Assembly: GCA_937900485.1 (NCBI GenBank)
Contig: CALCEL010000023.1
Location: 1 to 40,685 of the forward strand
Length of the DNA: 40,685 nucleotides
Direction: 5' to 3'
Origin: an uncultured Prevotellaceae bacterium
GTDB taxonomy: Bacteria > Bacteroidota > Bacteroidia > Bacteroidales > Bacteroidaceae
Positions 8,801 through 17,955 of this stretch are shown piece by piece. The stretch's first letter is position 1; each line of letters starts with the position of its first letter. Below the pieces are notes generated by a model, which did no database searches, was not told the DNA's origin, and saw nothing but the letters and a program-made list of their open reading frames with translations. A program made the translations under genes and the position numbers.

Positions 8801-11800
8801 TCCCAGACACACGCATTATCATAATCAGAACTGATATAAAGAGAACCGTCAGAAGCAGGGTTCATATAACCAGGATTACCACTCAAAGGCTTACGAGTAT
8901 AAAGTTTATACTGTAATGGGTTATTTTCTGGATCAACCTGCATAAGTCTGAACCAAGAGTTATTATAGTGGTGGTCATGGTGCAAGCCATCGAAGTAAGA
9001 TCCATGGTCATTACCAGACTGATACAACTCAGAAGCGATAGAATAATACGTATAACCATCGTTAAGAGTATTATCTTCCCTCAAGTCAAAACCGAACTGA
9101 TAACCATGAGAGTCAAGAACAGGGTCAGTACCCCAACTGTAACCACCTGAATTAAGGTAACGATACTCAGGGGTCAATGACGTACCATAATTAACATTAG
9201 TACGGATGAAGTAGTCACCCTCGTTAATCTCAGAGACAAGAACCTCACTTACACCCATATACTTCAGATTGAACTTATCAAACTGAATAAGGTAGTTAGA
9301 CTCATCAGTACTACTCTGTGCATCAGCAGTATGCTGGTACTCAGAAATATCTATACCAAACGTAATAGAACCGCCATCAACATCGAGCTGTACAGGCACA
9401 GCGACAATGTGTGTCTCAGGATCGGAAGAAGAAAGGTCCTCAACAAGACGCTCCTGACCAGTAGCCTCCGCAAAGATATATCCACTATTACCAGTAGTAT
9501 TAGTGGTTACCTCAAAGAGATAGTATCCACGTGGAAGATTACTGATAGTCTGGGACATAACAGTTGTTGGGCTTGACTCACTTGAATACTCAAAGAACTG
9601 ATTTCCGCTTACCAAAGAGAAAGAAGACTCACTATTATCCTGTACCTTAATCTCATCAGAGACAGAGAAGTTCCACATGAGAGGTTCTTTTCCATCCTCA
9701 CCAATACCTTCATTATTAGAAATTAACAAAGGTACATCGATAGGAGTCAAGATAGAGGATGTATAAAGAATATCCTTCACGTCAATATAGTATTGAACAC
9801 GTGAGATAGCGTAAATCTTAGAGTAACCCTTGTTTTTGTCAACCACATAATCATTACAGCTGCTATCCCAACGGTGCAGATAACCCTTCGCAGATTTCAA
9901 TGTCCAGTTATTATACTTAGCCTCTGTAAATGTGACAAAACCCTTGTCATAAACAATACTGCTCTGGTCATTATAACGGAAGAAATAATCGTTATCCTCA
10001 GTAAGAAGGACATTCTCTCGTTCAGAAGCATTTACAATCAAGTACTTACCATCGTCACCCTTATAGAACTCCCAAATAGTAGAGAGATCATTAAGAGGAT
10101 TAACGTCGAAAGTAGTAGCCATAGTCTTGTAATCTGAGCCCTGGAAACCATCAGTACCTTCAGCAATACCAGCACAGTCAGTAGGATTCTCCCAGATAGT
10201 GAACAGATAATTCTGCGGATTCTGCATAGCGTCGTCCATAAGAGACTTTACCTCAACCCAAGAATTAGACAAAACATCAGGTATAAATGATACAGGAACA
10301 GAATTATAAACTCCACTAGCGTCTTTGTCACCGCAATAATACAACTCAAAGCGATCGACAAAAATAGTATCCTTAGCAACCTGACCTGCGCTTAAACCAA
10401 AGACCAGAGTTCCGTCCGTAACCTCAAACTCAATAACAGTCTTATAAGAGTCAGAACTCTTACCGTAGAAGAGACCGTTAATGACATTATATGTAGACAC
10501 ACTAGATGTGATGTACGAATCACTCACAAAAGCGTCGGACGCCAACACATTAGTTCCATCAGATGCAAAGAGATAAGCAGAGTTTTCGTACATAGCGGCT
10601 CCGTAAGCAGAGAGACGGTATTTTCCGGATGGAAGACCAGTTATCGTCTGCTGAACAGTAAAGTCATTACCTGTATTACCGACCATGGCCTTAATACTGA
10701 AAGCCCAGTTTGCACCTTCACGACGAACAACCACATCACCGACAGTATTGTTTGTTGAGAAGCCCAAAGAAGACACAGAACCATTACCATTAACGACCCA
10801 CTTATCATAAGACGGTACATACTTATTACTTAAGTCATAGTTAGACATTAAGAATGTAGCGTCAACAGGCATATAAACAGACGCATCAGCTAAACCATTA
10901 ATGAGTTGTGCTTTACTTAACACCTCCCATTCAGCTGGCTCAGTACTCATTCCCAACACATAAGAAGCATCATTTTGAATACCATCACCAGTAGCAGGAA
11001 CCAGATACTTAGAGCTGTCCACCGCAAAAATGTAGTAAACATTAGGTTTATTGACAGCATCTACAGGCTTGAAGATAAATTTCTTAGCCAACTGATCCAT
11101 ATAAAAGCGTTTAGTCTCTGAACCTGTTCCATAAGAGAGATATCCAGCATTAGCACTATTGCTTGCATAGGACAACTCACCACGTATGGAATATGGCTGC
11201 AGTCCATAGAAATCCTCCAGAGTAGAAGTCTCTCCGAGAGCTGCCAAAACCAAAGGCATACCATGTTCCTTAGTGACAGCACGAGTACCCCATGTTGAAC
11301 CTGAGTTTATATAAACATAATCAGGAACAGCAGTAGTACTATTATTATATCTTATGTAATACTCGACATCCTCCTTCAGATCGACAGACATGTCAGAAGG
11401 AGCTCCAAGATAATAAAGTTGGAACTTATCGAACAAAACATTAGGATAATCAGAATAAGAGAGAGTATTGATACCAATTGTCACAGAAGTCTTACCCTTA
11501 GACACTGTGAAAGGCAGTGATACGAGTCCAGACTCAGCCTCAGACAGATCCACAGACTCAGTAAGAGCACCATCAGTTGCGTACAACGTAGCACCTTCCT
11601 GAAGAGAGTTGACATAAACAGTCAGCTTATAATCACCCGGTAACAAGTCATTGATTACCTGAGAGAAAGTAGTCATACTTGAGCGGTCCATACAGAAATA
11701 GCTGTTACCGCTTGACGTAGTGAAGTCAGAAGAAGTTCCCTCAATTGTCCAGGCTCTAGAAGAGTCATGAGTCCAACCGAGGACTGTTGAAGACAAATCC

Positions 11801-14800
11801 CCACTTGTACCGACGGCCTCAGGGTTCACAACCATGAGAGACACATCAGCAGGAGAGACAGAAGTAGCAGAATAAACCACTCCACTATAAACCATAGCAT
11901 AGTAAGAACGCGGTATAGCATAAATCTTGAGATAACCAACCTCAGCATCAACGACCACATCATTCACATTCGCTTCAGCATGGTGCACATATCCCTGTGG
12001 GGTATGCAAAGCCCAGTTATTGTAATCAGCTGACTCGAAGGTAACCTCAGAGTTAGCCACATTCAGACGAGTATTATCATTGAAACGATAGAAAATCTGA
12101 CCATCCTCAGTCTGAAGCATAAACTCACGTTCTGTCAGATTAGAGATAGTGTAACCACCATTGTCCGTTCTGAGGAATTCCCAAAGATAAGCTCCATTCT
12201 CAATCGGGTCGATAGACGAGCCGAGTGTCATCGTGCTAAAAGCAGTACCTTGATAATCAGCACTACCCGCTCCCAGCATCAAAGGTGTTGAAGCGTTATG
12301 CCAGATAGAGAACAGATAATCCTGAGGATTATTAAGAATATCAGTGGAAGATGAAGTAACCTCAACCCACTTGTCAGAGATATCAGCAGGAGTGTAGTCC
12401 TTCGGCTCATCATAATAATAAGTATTGCTTACAGAAGCACCGCAATAATAAAGCTCAAAATTATCAAAGTAAGTAGTGACATCCCTTATATCTCCTTTGA
12501 CACCGATTACAGCAGTACCGTCTGTAACTTTGAAAGTCAGAGACTTAACATACAGCGTTCCTGTGTTTCTGAAGAATTGTTGCTCAATCATTTGATTAGA
12601 CGTACCCGAAGTAAATGCTGTCTCAGGAACATCGAATGCGACAGACGCCAACTCATTCGTTCCGTCACTGGCAAACAAGAAAGTAGCAGAAGACGAAGAC
12701 GAAATACCTTGAGCGTAAAGAGTGTAGTATCCGTTAGGCAAATCAGTTAAAGTCTGTTGAACAACGTAAGACTTTCCATTAGACGGATACAATACCTTAA
12801 TATTATAATTAGCATACAAAGTATTACCATCATTTCCGGAATATGTAGCCGAAGTATTTGAAGTAGTCACAGTAGATTTTACTGCAAGAGACTTCTCTGT
12901 TCCGTCACAAATAAACTTCCAGTTAGAAGCCAAACGATTATTACGGCTTATATCCGGGTCCTTAATAAGGAACGTCGCATCTTTAGGATTAGTCTCAGAA
13001 GCAGAAGACAACTGGTTGACCATCTCCGACTTATTAAAGATCTGCCAAGCAAAAGGAGTAGTAGAATCCACAATCGGGTTACCACCTCCATTTGGTGTCA
13101 AATACGTCTTAGTAGAGACACAATAAATATAATAACCGGCAGACAAGTCGTTTTCATCAACAGGAATCAACTTAAACTCAGTTGAGTTACCATCATTACC
13201 ATAATATGATCCTTTGTTTTGCAAATAGCTCTGTGTAAGATTAGTTCCACCACCATTAGCAAACGCAGACTGAATAGTGTAACCATTCTCATTTGCAGTC
13301 TCCGAAATTGTATAAGCGAGAGGATGTACACTTGTAATAGCACGTGTTCCCCAATATGAGCCCGCATTAAGATAATAATACTCAGGTTTATCATCTGAAC
13401 CAGCATTATACCTTATATATATATCAGAACCATCAGATAGAGGTGTACCTGAGATTGGTCCAGCATACTCAAGCTTAAAGTTATCAAACTTCAGGTTTTC
13501 AGAACCTGCGTAGCTTGAAGTCTTCACACCAAACGTTATCGTACCGCTTGTCACAACAGCTTCAATGGTCACAACATTGTCAGAATCAGCATTTTTCAAC
13601 AAAGCTGTAGTTTCGTTCGTACCATCAGACAAGAATAAGCTGGCACCCTTAGCAGCACCAGAAACAGACACGCTCAACTTATAATTACCAGAAGGAAGGT
13701 CTGTGAGAGTCTGTGAGAACGTTCCATCAACATCCTTATCGAACTCAAAATATGATCTGCCATTCAGAGCACCGAAATCTGAAGAAGTACCATTCTTCAC
13801 CCAAACACTCTTATTCTCAGACATTTCCCATCCGAACACGCCACTTTCCAAGTAACCACTCTGTCCAAAAGCGTCAGGGTTCAAGACAAGAGAAGTAAGG
13901 TCAATCTTATTAGCAAAAGAAGCTGTGCTTAAAACGTTAGGTTTATCACACACCAAATAAGTACGCGGTATCGCATACAATTTCAGGAAACCAGGATACG
14001 TGTCAGACACAATATCAGCCTTTGTCGACTTCCACTTGTGAAGACACTGTCCATAGAGAGTGTAAAGCATAATATTATTATAGCCTGCAGTAGAGATAGA
14101 CAAACCAGCCATACCAACATTAGCCTCAGTAGCATCATTGTAGCGATAATACGTGCTTGCCTCAGACTGCATCATATTCTCACGATCTGCAGGACTCACA
14201 AAAATATATCGGCTACCATTCTTATAAATCTCCCACATATAAGACAAATCATCCGCAGGATTGATATCTTTCTTATAAACCATTGTCTTATAGTCACTTC
14301 CCTGCAAGCCGTCTGTTCCGTCACCAAGAATGAAACATCCGTCGACGTCACTCCACAAAGCGAAGAAATACTTCTCTGGATGCTCAAGAACCTCATTTGT
14401 GGAATTTCCGACCTCAATCCAAGGCGAAGTCATTGTCGCCGGTGTATAGTCAGACACCTCCGTATTATAGACAGATGATCTGTCAAGCTCACCATAATAA
14501 TACAGCTCAAAATTATCCACATAAGATGTAGCTGTGACATCGGCCAAGCCAGTCACACCCACTGTCAAGGTATTATCCTCAACATCCACATCAATGTATC
14601 TCAGATAATTACTTCCTTCAGAACCATTAAAGGCGTCGTACGCATTAATAGTAGATTTCACATTAGCATTCTTTCCGAACGCCACCTTCTTGATACCGGC
14701 AGGGTCGCCATTGTCAGCAAAGAGATAGCATCCTCCTTCCTCACTTGTCACACCCTGAGCATATAGTCTGTATTTACCGTTAGGTATGCCGGTCAGAACC

Positions 14801-15669
14801 TGCTGTACGCTGTAAGCATCACCATCCTTCTTAACATAAGTTTTCAGAGCAGACTTTTTACCCTCTTCTTGATTTGAGCCACAATTACTTTGAGCAGTAG
14901 ATGTACCAGAAGTGACATTTTGATTCTGCACCAAATCCTGAGAAGTACCTCCACACACAAACTTCCACTGTTTTTTCAAGGTATCAATAAAGTTTCTTGA
15001 GAAACCAGGGTCGCTAATAAAGAATGTGGCGTCAACAGCATTATAAGAACTTGCGGCGCCAAGCTCCGCAATCATCTGTTCCTTAGTCACCACTTCCCAT
15101 TCAACCTTAGTGCCTGAATTTGCTTTAAGCGTGACGTCAAGATTAGAATTATACTGCAAGTAACCTTGTCCAGTAGCTACACCTTTAGCATTAAGATTAT
15201 AAAAATATATATAATAAGAGTTTGGCTTGTTAACCGCGTCAACCGCCTCAAAACGTATAGGGAATCCTTTAGTCTCAAAAATAGCATCACCCAAACTATT
15301 TCCCAGGAAACGCTTTGTGTCACTTGTATAAAGAGGAGCCTTAACGAAATAAGTCTGACCTCCACCAAGTTCCGGTGCTGTCGTACCGTCATTGTTAGTC
15401 ATCGTGATATACATCGGAGCACCATGCGTACTCATGACGCAATTTCTACCGTAAGTCGCTCCACTATTTATATACTGATATTGCGGGTTATCAGTAGTAC
15501 CCGTATTATAGCGTATGTATATCTCCTGTCCCTCAGTAAATGATGTCACCACGACATCGTTCACGGCGTCTACGGAAGACAACCGAGGGCCACCTGCAGC
15601 AACAGCCACGGCAGAGACAATCCACATCGCTATCAAAAAAGCAGTTGATGTAAATTTCCTTGTTCTCAT
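5806..15669 (-). CDS. Giant secreted modular protein (3287 aa), probable cell-surface adhesin or glycan-binding protein
   Basis: The N terminus is a signal peptide (MRTRKF, a hydrophobic core to about residue 25, cut near AVAAGG). Eight beta-sandwich-like modules follow. Each has a [LI]-P-x-G-x-Y-x-L strand and an A-S-D-G-T-type turn, and each ends in F-D-x-F-x-L-x-Y-x-G near residues 388, 729, 1070, 1414, 1774, 2134, 2534 and 2921. This pattern resembles galactose-binding/CBM-like jelly rolls. Two module types alternate: one is preceded by Y-I-R-Y-N...Y-[LI]-N-[SA]-G and D-A-T-F-[LF]-I-x-D-P-x-x-S-R-N, the other by W-E-F-Y-K, R-E-N and Y-A-I-P-R-x-Y. The last about 360 residues differ and end in G-V-N-I-I-R-Y-S-D-G-S-S-R-K-I-Y-L-K, resembling a type IX secretion tail. 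No protease or glycosidase motif was recognised. The function is inferred only from architecture. Confidence 0.8.
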   Translation of the reverse strand: MRTRKFTSTAFLIAMWIVSAVAVAAGGPRLSSVDAVNDVVVTSFTEGQEIYIRYNTGTTDNPQYQYINSGATYGRNCVMSTHGAPMYITMTNNDGTTAPELGGGQTYFVKAPLYTSDTKRFLGNSLGDAIFETKGFPIRFEAVDAVNKPNSYYIYFYNLNAKGVATGQGYLQYNSNLDVTLKANSGTKVEWEVVTKEQMIAELGAASSYNAVDATFFISDPGFSRNFIDTLKKQWKFVCGGTSQDLVQNQNVTSGTSTAQSNCGSNQEEGKKSALKTYVKKDGDAYSVQQVLTGIPNGKYRLYAQGVTSEEGGCYLFADNGDPAGIKKVAFGKNANVKSTINAYDAFNGSEGSNYLRYIDVDVEDNTLTVGVTGLADVTATSYVDNFELYYYGELDRSSVYNTEVSDYTPATMTSPWIEVGNSTNEVLEHPEKYFFALWSDVDGCFILGDGTDGLQGSDYKTMVYKKDINPADDLSYMWEIYKNGSRYIFVSPADRENMMQSEASTYYRYNDATEANVGMAGLSISTAGYNNIMLYTLYGQCLHKWKSTKADIVSDTYPGFLKLYAIPRTYLVCDKPNVLSTASFANKIDLTSLVLNPDAFGQSGYLESGVFGWEMSENKSVWVKNGTSSDFGALNGRSYFEFDKDVDGTFSQTLTDLPSGNYKLSVSVSGAAKGASLFLSDGTNETTALLKNADSDNVVTIEAVVTSGTITFGVKTSSYAGSENLKFDNFKLEYAGPISGTPLSDGSDIYIRYNAGSDDKPEYYYLNAGSYWGTRAITSVHPLAYTISETANENGYTIQSAFANGGGTNLTQSYLQNKGSYYGNDGNSTEFKLIPVDENDLSAGYYIYCVSTKTYLTPNGGGNPIVDSTTPFAWQIFNKSEMVNQLSSASETNPKDATFLIKDPDISRNNRLASNWKFICDGTEKSLAVKSTVTTSNTSATYSGNDGNTLYANYNIKVLYPSNGKSYVVQQTLTDLPNGYYTLYAQGISSSSSATFLFASDGTNELASVAFDVPETAFTSGTSNQMIEQQFFRNTGTLYVKSLTFKVTDGTAVIGVKGDIRDVTTYFDNFELYYCGASVSNTYYYDEPKDYTPADISDKWVEVTSSSTDILNNPQDYLFSIWHNASTPLMLGAGSADYQGTAFSTMTLGSSIDPIENGAYLWEFLRTDNGGYTISNLTEREFMLQTEDGQIFYRFNDNTRLNVANSEVTFESADYNNWALHTPQGYVHHAEANVNDVVVDAEVGYLKIYAIPRSYYAMVYSGVVYSATSVSPADVSLMVVNPEAVGTSGDLSSTVLGWTHDSSRAWTIEGTSSDFTTSSGNSYFCMDRSSMTTFSQVINDLLPGDYKLTVYVNSLQEGATLYATDGALTESVDLSEAESGLVSLPFTVSKGKTSVTIGINTLSYSDYPNVLFDKFQLYYLGAPSDMSVDLKEDVEYYIRYNNSTTAVPDYVYINSGSTWGTRAVTKEHGMPLVLAALGETSTLEDFYGLQPYSIRGELSYASNSANAGYLSYGTGSETKRFYMDQLAKKFIFKPVDAVNKPNVYYIFAVDSSKYLVPATGDGIQNDASYVLGMSTEPAEWEVLSKAQLINGLADASVYMPVDATFLMSNYDLSNKYVPSYDKWVVNGNGSVSSLGFSTNNTVGDVVVRREGANWAFSIKAMVGNTGNDFTVQQTITGLPSGKYRLSAYGAAMYENSAYLFASDGTNVLASDAFVSDSYITSSVSTYNVINGLFYGKSSDSYKTVIEFEVTDGTLVFGLSAGQVAKDTIFVDRFELYYCGDKDASGVYNSVPVSFIPDVLSNSWVEVKSLMDDAMQNPQNYLFTIWENPTDCAGIAEGTDGFQGSDYKTMATTFDVNPLNDLSTIWEFYKGDDGKYLIVNASERENVLLTEDNDYFFRYNDQSSIVYDKGFVTFTEAKYNNWTLKSAKGYLHRWDSSCNDYVVDKNKGYSKIYAISRVQYYIDVKDILYTSSILTPIDVPLLISNNEGIGEDGKEPLMWNFSVSDEIKVQDNSESSFSLVSGNQFFEYSSESSPTTVMSQTISNLPRGYYLFEVTTNTTGNSGYIFAEATGQERLVEDLSSSDPETHIVAVPVQLDVDGGSITFGIDISEYQHTADAQSSTDESNYLIQFDKFNLKYMGVSEVLVSEINEGDYFIRTNVNYGTSLTPEYRYLNSGGYSWGTDPVLDSHGYQFGFDLREDNTLNDGYTYYSIASELYQSGNDHGSYFDGLHHDHHYNNSWFRLMQVDPENNPLQYKLYTRKPLSGNPGYMNPASDGSLYISSDYDNACVWELITATQRIKELQDATADNPMDATFFIKDPSFSRNNVNKVYWHLNSDDNTLPITLGNNESGTNVMNTSDGKLRIRIGNENYHGLRENLYDFNVKMEGLVDSSTPYDLYQKVYLENLPAGRYRLSIHGYSNIDGGAVLYASDGTDELGSVTLDHSVSGKTEASTQAMAAYLFNYGKEGLENHVLTYGFKDYASEVSEASTTLAKYLGYKTTGYYKSVEIEITSDNLVVGVRGELGKNDYAIFDNIELYYLGESLQSISEMTSPTDVYVYNVDAGKYLGTTKETDSKKNMYSFVEQDGIKFTLEPVDASSGAFYISTTEIDGNKYYLCPGSGLVGMTFVNATTPYVWTVESYDTSDDNKIYKIKDQKGRLFGWSGDEYGLVFTTISNDLEPRGDQWVFHRPGQYQKNRLFSKLASNVRRDYWPVIRAARVNMKNFTGSREITGLKDAYNNLFDVWSGSLASTSSLTSLAENLKNVMLTALPTYGTLHNPVDGSFLIKEAGLGTDDSWTKKGTWSKVTVNSTASSVSSANGIVNVGRFLYSSTAGRTLSQTLTGLPAGRYKLAVDIRSRSAGGWYTLSMSSTDEDNNDISSVLDNGYVEKFTTISTKTTPYLEVQDGRDVTISLKLVSGSIAFDNFKLLYCGDLRGNYELNSDATELTLLGNWDNMPGLEEEVLGVIEDNISTLGAVYVYKDEVTLSSELNVTDAGWQTGGNNILFYTDYESDLVSGSSNIVTKSVVDNGDEEYVVQYDCTNLVLTDKMTLFVPYQFNAETATYSRTSTLIDGKAWGTLVMPFNLTTLPENVTSYYLPSMVDDNYTYGKLKVTSITDNTLAANTPVIYVATGDLSINEENVVVKKTSELKSPDPVNDDITLYGSYVKYYVGVLGCESSDVENSDGLSAENCYYVKSNKFYRGNCYFSIAPFRAFVYRGKVNEDDESSNIGARASVLEIEIDDIANGIAGNSVDDVSVVGYYDAHGLRHSELVKGVNIIRYSDGSSRKIYLK
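8050..15530 (-). repeat. Long in-frame coding repeats (period about 2.1 kb, half-period about 1.0 kb)
   Basis: Within the giant gene, the Y-I-R-Y-N opening recurs near 15520, 13415, 11355 and, in a modified form (Y-F-I-R-T-N), 9205. That gives three complete double units of about 690-720 codons and a fourth half unit. The closing F-D-x-F-x-L-x-Y motif occurs twice per full unit. The copies are diverged at protein level, so these are old duplications rather than recent identical repeats. Module-length spacing grows from about 341 residues at the N-terminal end to about 360-400 towards the C-terminal end. Confidence 0.75.
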
Positions 15670-15987
15670 ATTCGCTACTTATCACTTAATTATTTCACCT
15701 TATTTATATATATATATAACACTATTTACTCCACCTTACCATTGAAAGAAGAATGAAGATTTGAAATTTCTAAAAATCGTCATCATTTCACAAACATGTT
15801 CATTATATCCAATAATACACGATGCAAAATTAGTGTTTTTTTTCACACGAAGACACAACTGTTAATTTTATCAAACAATTTCGTATGTTTTTCACGAAAA
15901 AAAAACATTTAGCAAAGAAAAAAAGCAACACGACTTTACAACAAACACTCTGTTCAGAGTTCTTTCGCAGTTATCGTCACGTGTTTC
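15670..15987. other. Intergenic leader and promoter region of the giant gene
   Basis: An A/T-rich stretch. It contains the candidate promoter at 15825-15858, a leader of about 150 bases for the giant gene, and long A runs (15898-15928) after the stop of the binding-lipoprotein gene. I find no convincing hairpin terminator for that upstream gene and no coding sequence. Confidence 0.55.
15825..15858 (-). promoter_or_regulatory. Candidate promoter of the giant surface protein gene
   Basis: On the minus strand TAATTTTG (15832-15825) matches the -7 consensus exactly. TTGTG (15858-15854) lies about 21 bases upstream as a weak -33. The predicted transcript starts near 15820, leaving an untranslated leader of about 150 bases. 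Confidence 0.6.
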
Positions 15988-17133
15988 TCAATCACCAACC
16001 AGCTTGTAATATTTAGGAGAATAATGCGGCAGCACCTTTGGGTGGAAAGCCTTGACAAAGTCCGCCAGCATAAGATGCGGCTCAACCGGAGACAGCTCAC
16101 GATAAGGCGTGGACGCGAAATTACAGAACAGCACATGCTTTTCCTTGAACGCCCTCAAGTCAGCATACCTGGAATCCTCCGCCTTCAGGCACTTGAGAGA
16201 AAACTCCCCGTCAAACGAGCCATCGATTTGCCAGAAGTCCGCGTCCACCGCCTTAGCGTAGACACTCTCGAAGTCCATATTCACTCCTCCGGTCTCCTGT
16301 CTGTCGGCCATGACATAATCAGCTCCGGCATCCTTAAAGACACGCGCCATATAACTATTGCCGCCCATCACATACCAGCCGCTTCTTATCTGCCGTCCAG
16401 ACACCACAGTCGGAATCCTGACATTAGCGTTTTCCGTCAGCAGCCTCACCTCCTCCTTCAACGTATTATATTTCATCTCGATATTATCGAACACAGCATT
16501 GGCCCGTCTCACCTCTCCCGTGAGCAGTCCTACGAGCTTAATCCACTCAGCCTGTCCCAGCGGGTCCGTCTCCTTGTAGCCATGATGCGGTATAAGCGGT
16601 ATGCCACATTCCTTGAGAGTCTCATACCCTCCGTGTTTGCTTGATGACACAAAAATATAATCAGGCTGAGAAGCGATCACAGACTCCAGGTCGAAATTGC
16701 CCTCTTTACCTATTTTCAGCGTCTTCCCGTCTCTCATCCTTTCCACTATTCTCGGGTTGAAGATATGCCTCAGGCTATTCATGCCCACCACATCATCCTC
16801 CAGTCCCAAAGCAATGAAATTACTGAGTTGAAGAGCCGTCATACATATAAAACGCTTCTTAGGTTCTTTTACCACGAATGACACAGAGTCTCCGGCAGAA
16901 GAGGGATCAGGGTCAGAGACGGTGACACGTACTCCCTCACTGAGATAATCCACCTTTAGTCCTTTGGCATAACGAATAATCACCGTGTCCGGATATATAT
17001 CCGCCTTACCCAAAACAGAATCACGGACAGAGTACAGAGAGTCGGCGCTGACCTTATCGTCAGTCTTACCCGCTCCTCCACAAGACGCAAGAACAAGCGT
17101 CAGGACAGATATAATATATAAGAAATATCTCAT
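15988..17133 (-). CDS. Periplasmic binding lipoprotein, BtuF/FhuD-like (class III, corrinoid or metal-chelate)
   Basis: This 381-residue lipoprotein precursor has the lipobox LASC with Cys18. After a family-variable N-terminal region, residues from about 95 onward match the helical-backbone class III binding protein fold: a [LI]-G-L-E-D-D-V-V-G-M segment, NFDLESVIASQPDYIFVSSS, a W-I-K-L-V-G-L-L-T-G helix, and a C-terminal lobe with MGGNSYMARVFKDAGADYV. Such proteins deliver vitamin B12, haem or siderophores to inner-membrane ABC importers. No ABC permease or ATPase gene lies beside it here. It is downstream of the riboswitch-controlled receptor and chelatase genes, but a terminator and 947 bases separate it from them, so it has its own transcript. 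The ligand is unproven; corrinoid is favoured by context. Confidence 0.8.
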   Translation of the reverse strand: MRYFLYIISVLTLVLASCGGAGKTDDKVSADSLYSVRDSVLGKADIYPDTVIIRYAKGLKVDYLSEGVRVTVSDPDPSSAGDSVSFVVKEPKKRFICMTALQLSNFIALGLEDDVVGMNSLRHIFNPRIVERMRDGKTLKIGKEGNFDLESVIASQPDYIFVSSSKHGGYETLKECGIPLIPHHGYKETDPLGQAEWIKLVGLLTGEVRRANAVFDNIEMKYNTLKEEVRLLTENANVRIPTVVSGRQIRSGWYVMGGNSYMARVFKDAGADYVMADRQETGGVNMDFESVYAKAVDADFWQIDGSFDGEFSLKCLKAEDSRYADLRAFKEKHVLFCNFASTPYRELSPVEPHLMLADFVKAFHPKVLPHYSPKYYKLVGD

Positions 17134-17137
17134 AGTG

Positions 17138-17145
17138 CAAATTTA
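17138..17145 (-). promoter_or_regulatory. -7 element next to the start codon of the binding-lipoprotein gene
   Basis: TAAATTTG on the minus strand matches the consensus and ends 4 bases before the ATG at 17133. This would give a leaderless mRNA, as proposed for uvrB. No clear -33 TTTG is seen. A second TAAATTTG lies at 17428-17421 and would give a leader of nearly 290 bases. Confidence 0.4.
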
Positions 17146-17205
17146 ACGAAAAAGTTGACATTGGCGTATAGTTAAACACGAAATTATGCCACGGTGCAAG
17201 ATGTA

Positions 17206-17223
17206 ATACCTATATATAGGTAT
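17206..17223. promoter_or_regulatory. Perfect 18-bp palindrome, possible operator
   Basis: ATACCTATATATAGGTAT is a perfect inverted repeat about 75 bases upstream of the binding-lipoprotein start codon. Its size and symmetry suit a dimeric regulator, but no regulator can be named, and A/T-rich palindromes can arise by chance. Confidence 0.35.
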
Positions 17224-17513
17224 CATAACCACCATAGGCGAGGCACTGCGACATTCGAAGATGTCAAGGAGCATGAAGAATGACACAGAAAAAACGGTCA
17301 GAAAAAAACACATTTGTCTCATAAAAAGCCACCACAACCTTTCTTTTCTCTGCCATTTTTGAATCAATTTGAACCAAAGATTAACAGTCTGGCGACACAA
17401 CCAGATTTCCTACCAACATTCAAATTTATACTGTTCAAAACTCCCCTTTCTCCGTTGACACGTGACAACGGAAAAATGACTTCTTGAATTTTCCCATGCC
17501 TTATTCGGCATCT

Positions 17514-17604
17514 GAAATTCTCAGGTTAGGACGTTGAAAAGTTCAGGTTAGGATTTTTAAATTCTCAGACCTATATGTAGACTATTTCCTAACCTGAGAA
17601 TTTC
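17514..17604. repeat. Inverted repeat with CAGGTTAGG motifs
   Basis: GAAATTCTCAGGTTAGG (17514-17530) is the exact reverse complement of the bases at 17588-17604. A third partial copy, TTCAGGTTAGG, lies at 17542-17552, and AAATTCTCAG at 17558-17567 can pair with CTGAGAATTT at 17594-17603. The right arm forms part of the dispersed repeat that recurs at the window's right end. Confidence 0.8.
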
Positions 17605-17727
17605 AAAAAAGAGACCTGGAGTTTTCAAACACATTGTTTTCGGATTATCAATAAGTTAACTTATTTTCAGCAGAAAAAAGGCATAGGAAATTTGGTTACA
17701 AACCAAATTGTCCGTTATTCCCCCACC
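17566..17727 (+). repeat. Dispersed intergenic repeat, copy 1
   Basis: This non-coding stretch aligns by eye over about 160 bases with the reverse complement of 40527-40685. Shared blocks in the same order are CAGACCT, TAGACTA, CCTAACCTGAGAATTT, GATTATCA, GTTAAC, AGGCAT, GGAAATTT and CAAATTGT. It contains no coding frame of note and no transposase. It lies in the 947-base gap between the binding-lipoprotein and chelatase-lipoprotein genes; the rest of that gap (17728-17955) holds nothing I recognise. Confidence 0.8.
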
Positions 17728-17955
17728 TCCCACACTCATGCAGAATGGTTAAATTCCAATGGCTAAAATCTGACAATCTAATAGATAAAAAACAAAGCCA
17801 CGAAACTTCACACCTATGAAAAGCGACACATCAACACAACAATAACAAATCAACAGGAAATCAGCATTTCAGCGGCAAAAAGCCCCCACAAAATAAAGAA
17901 GCAACGACATTACCTCATCAAATCACAAGAGAGAGCGGTAAAAAATAGTCACATC

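Noticed and set aside
8050..15530. CRISPR array or tandem DNA repeats in the giant gene
   Set aside because: The periodicity is in protein modules of about 340 and 700 residues with diverged DNA. There are no short direct repeats with unique spacers.
17143..17400. Open frame of 85 codons on the minus strand upstream of the BtuF-like gene
   Set aside because: Composition is Cys/Phe/Trp/Arg rich without a recognisable domain, and it overlaps the 18-bp palindrome region. Looks like a chance frame.
17566..17727. Insertion sequence with transposase
   Set aside because: No coding frame for a transposase and no target-site duplication could be identified, so it is called only a dispersed non-coding repeat.
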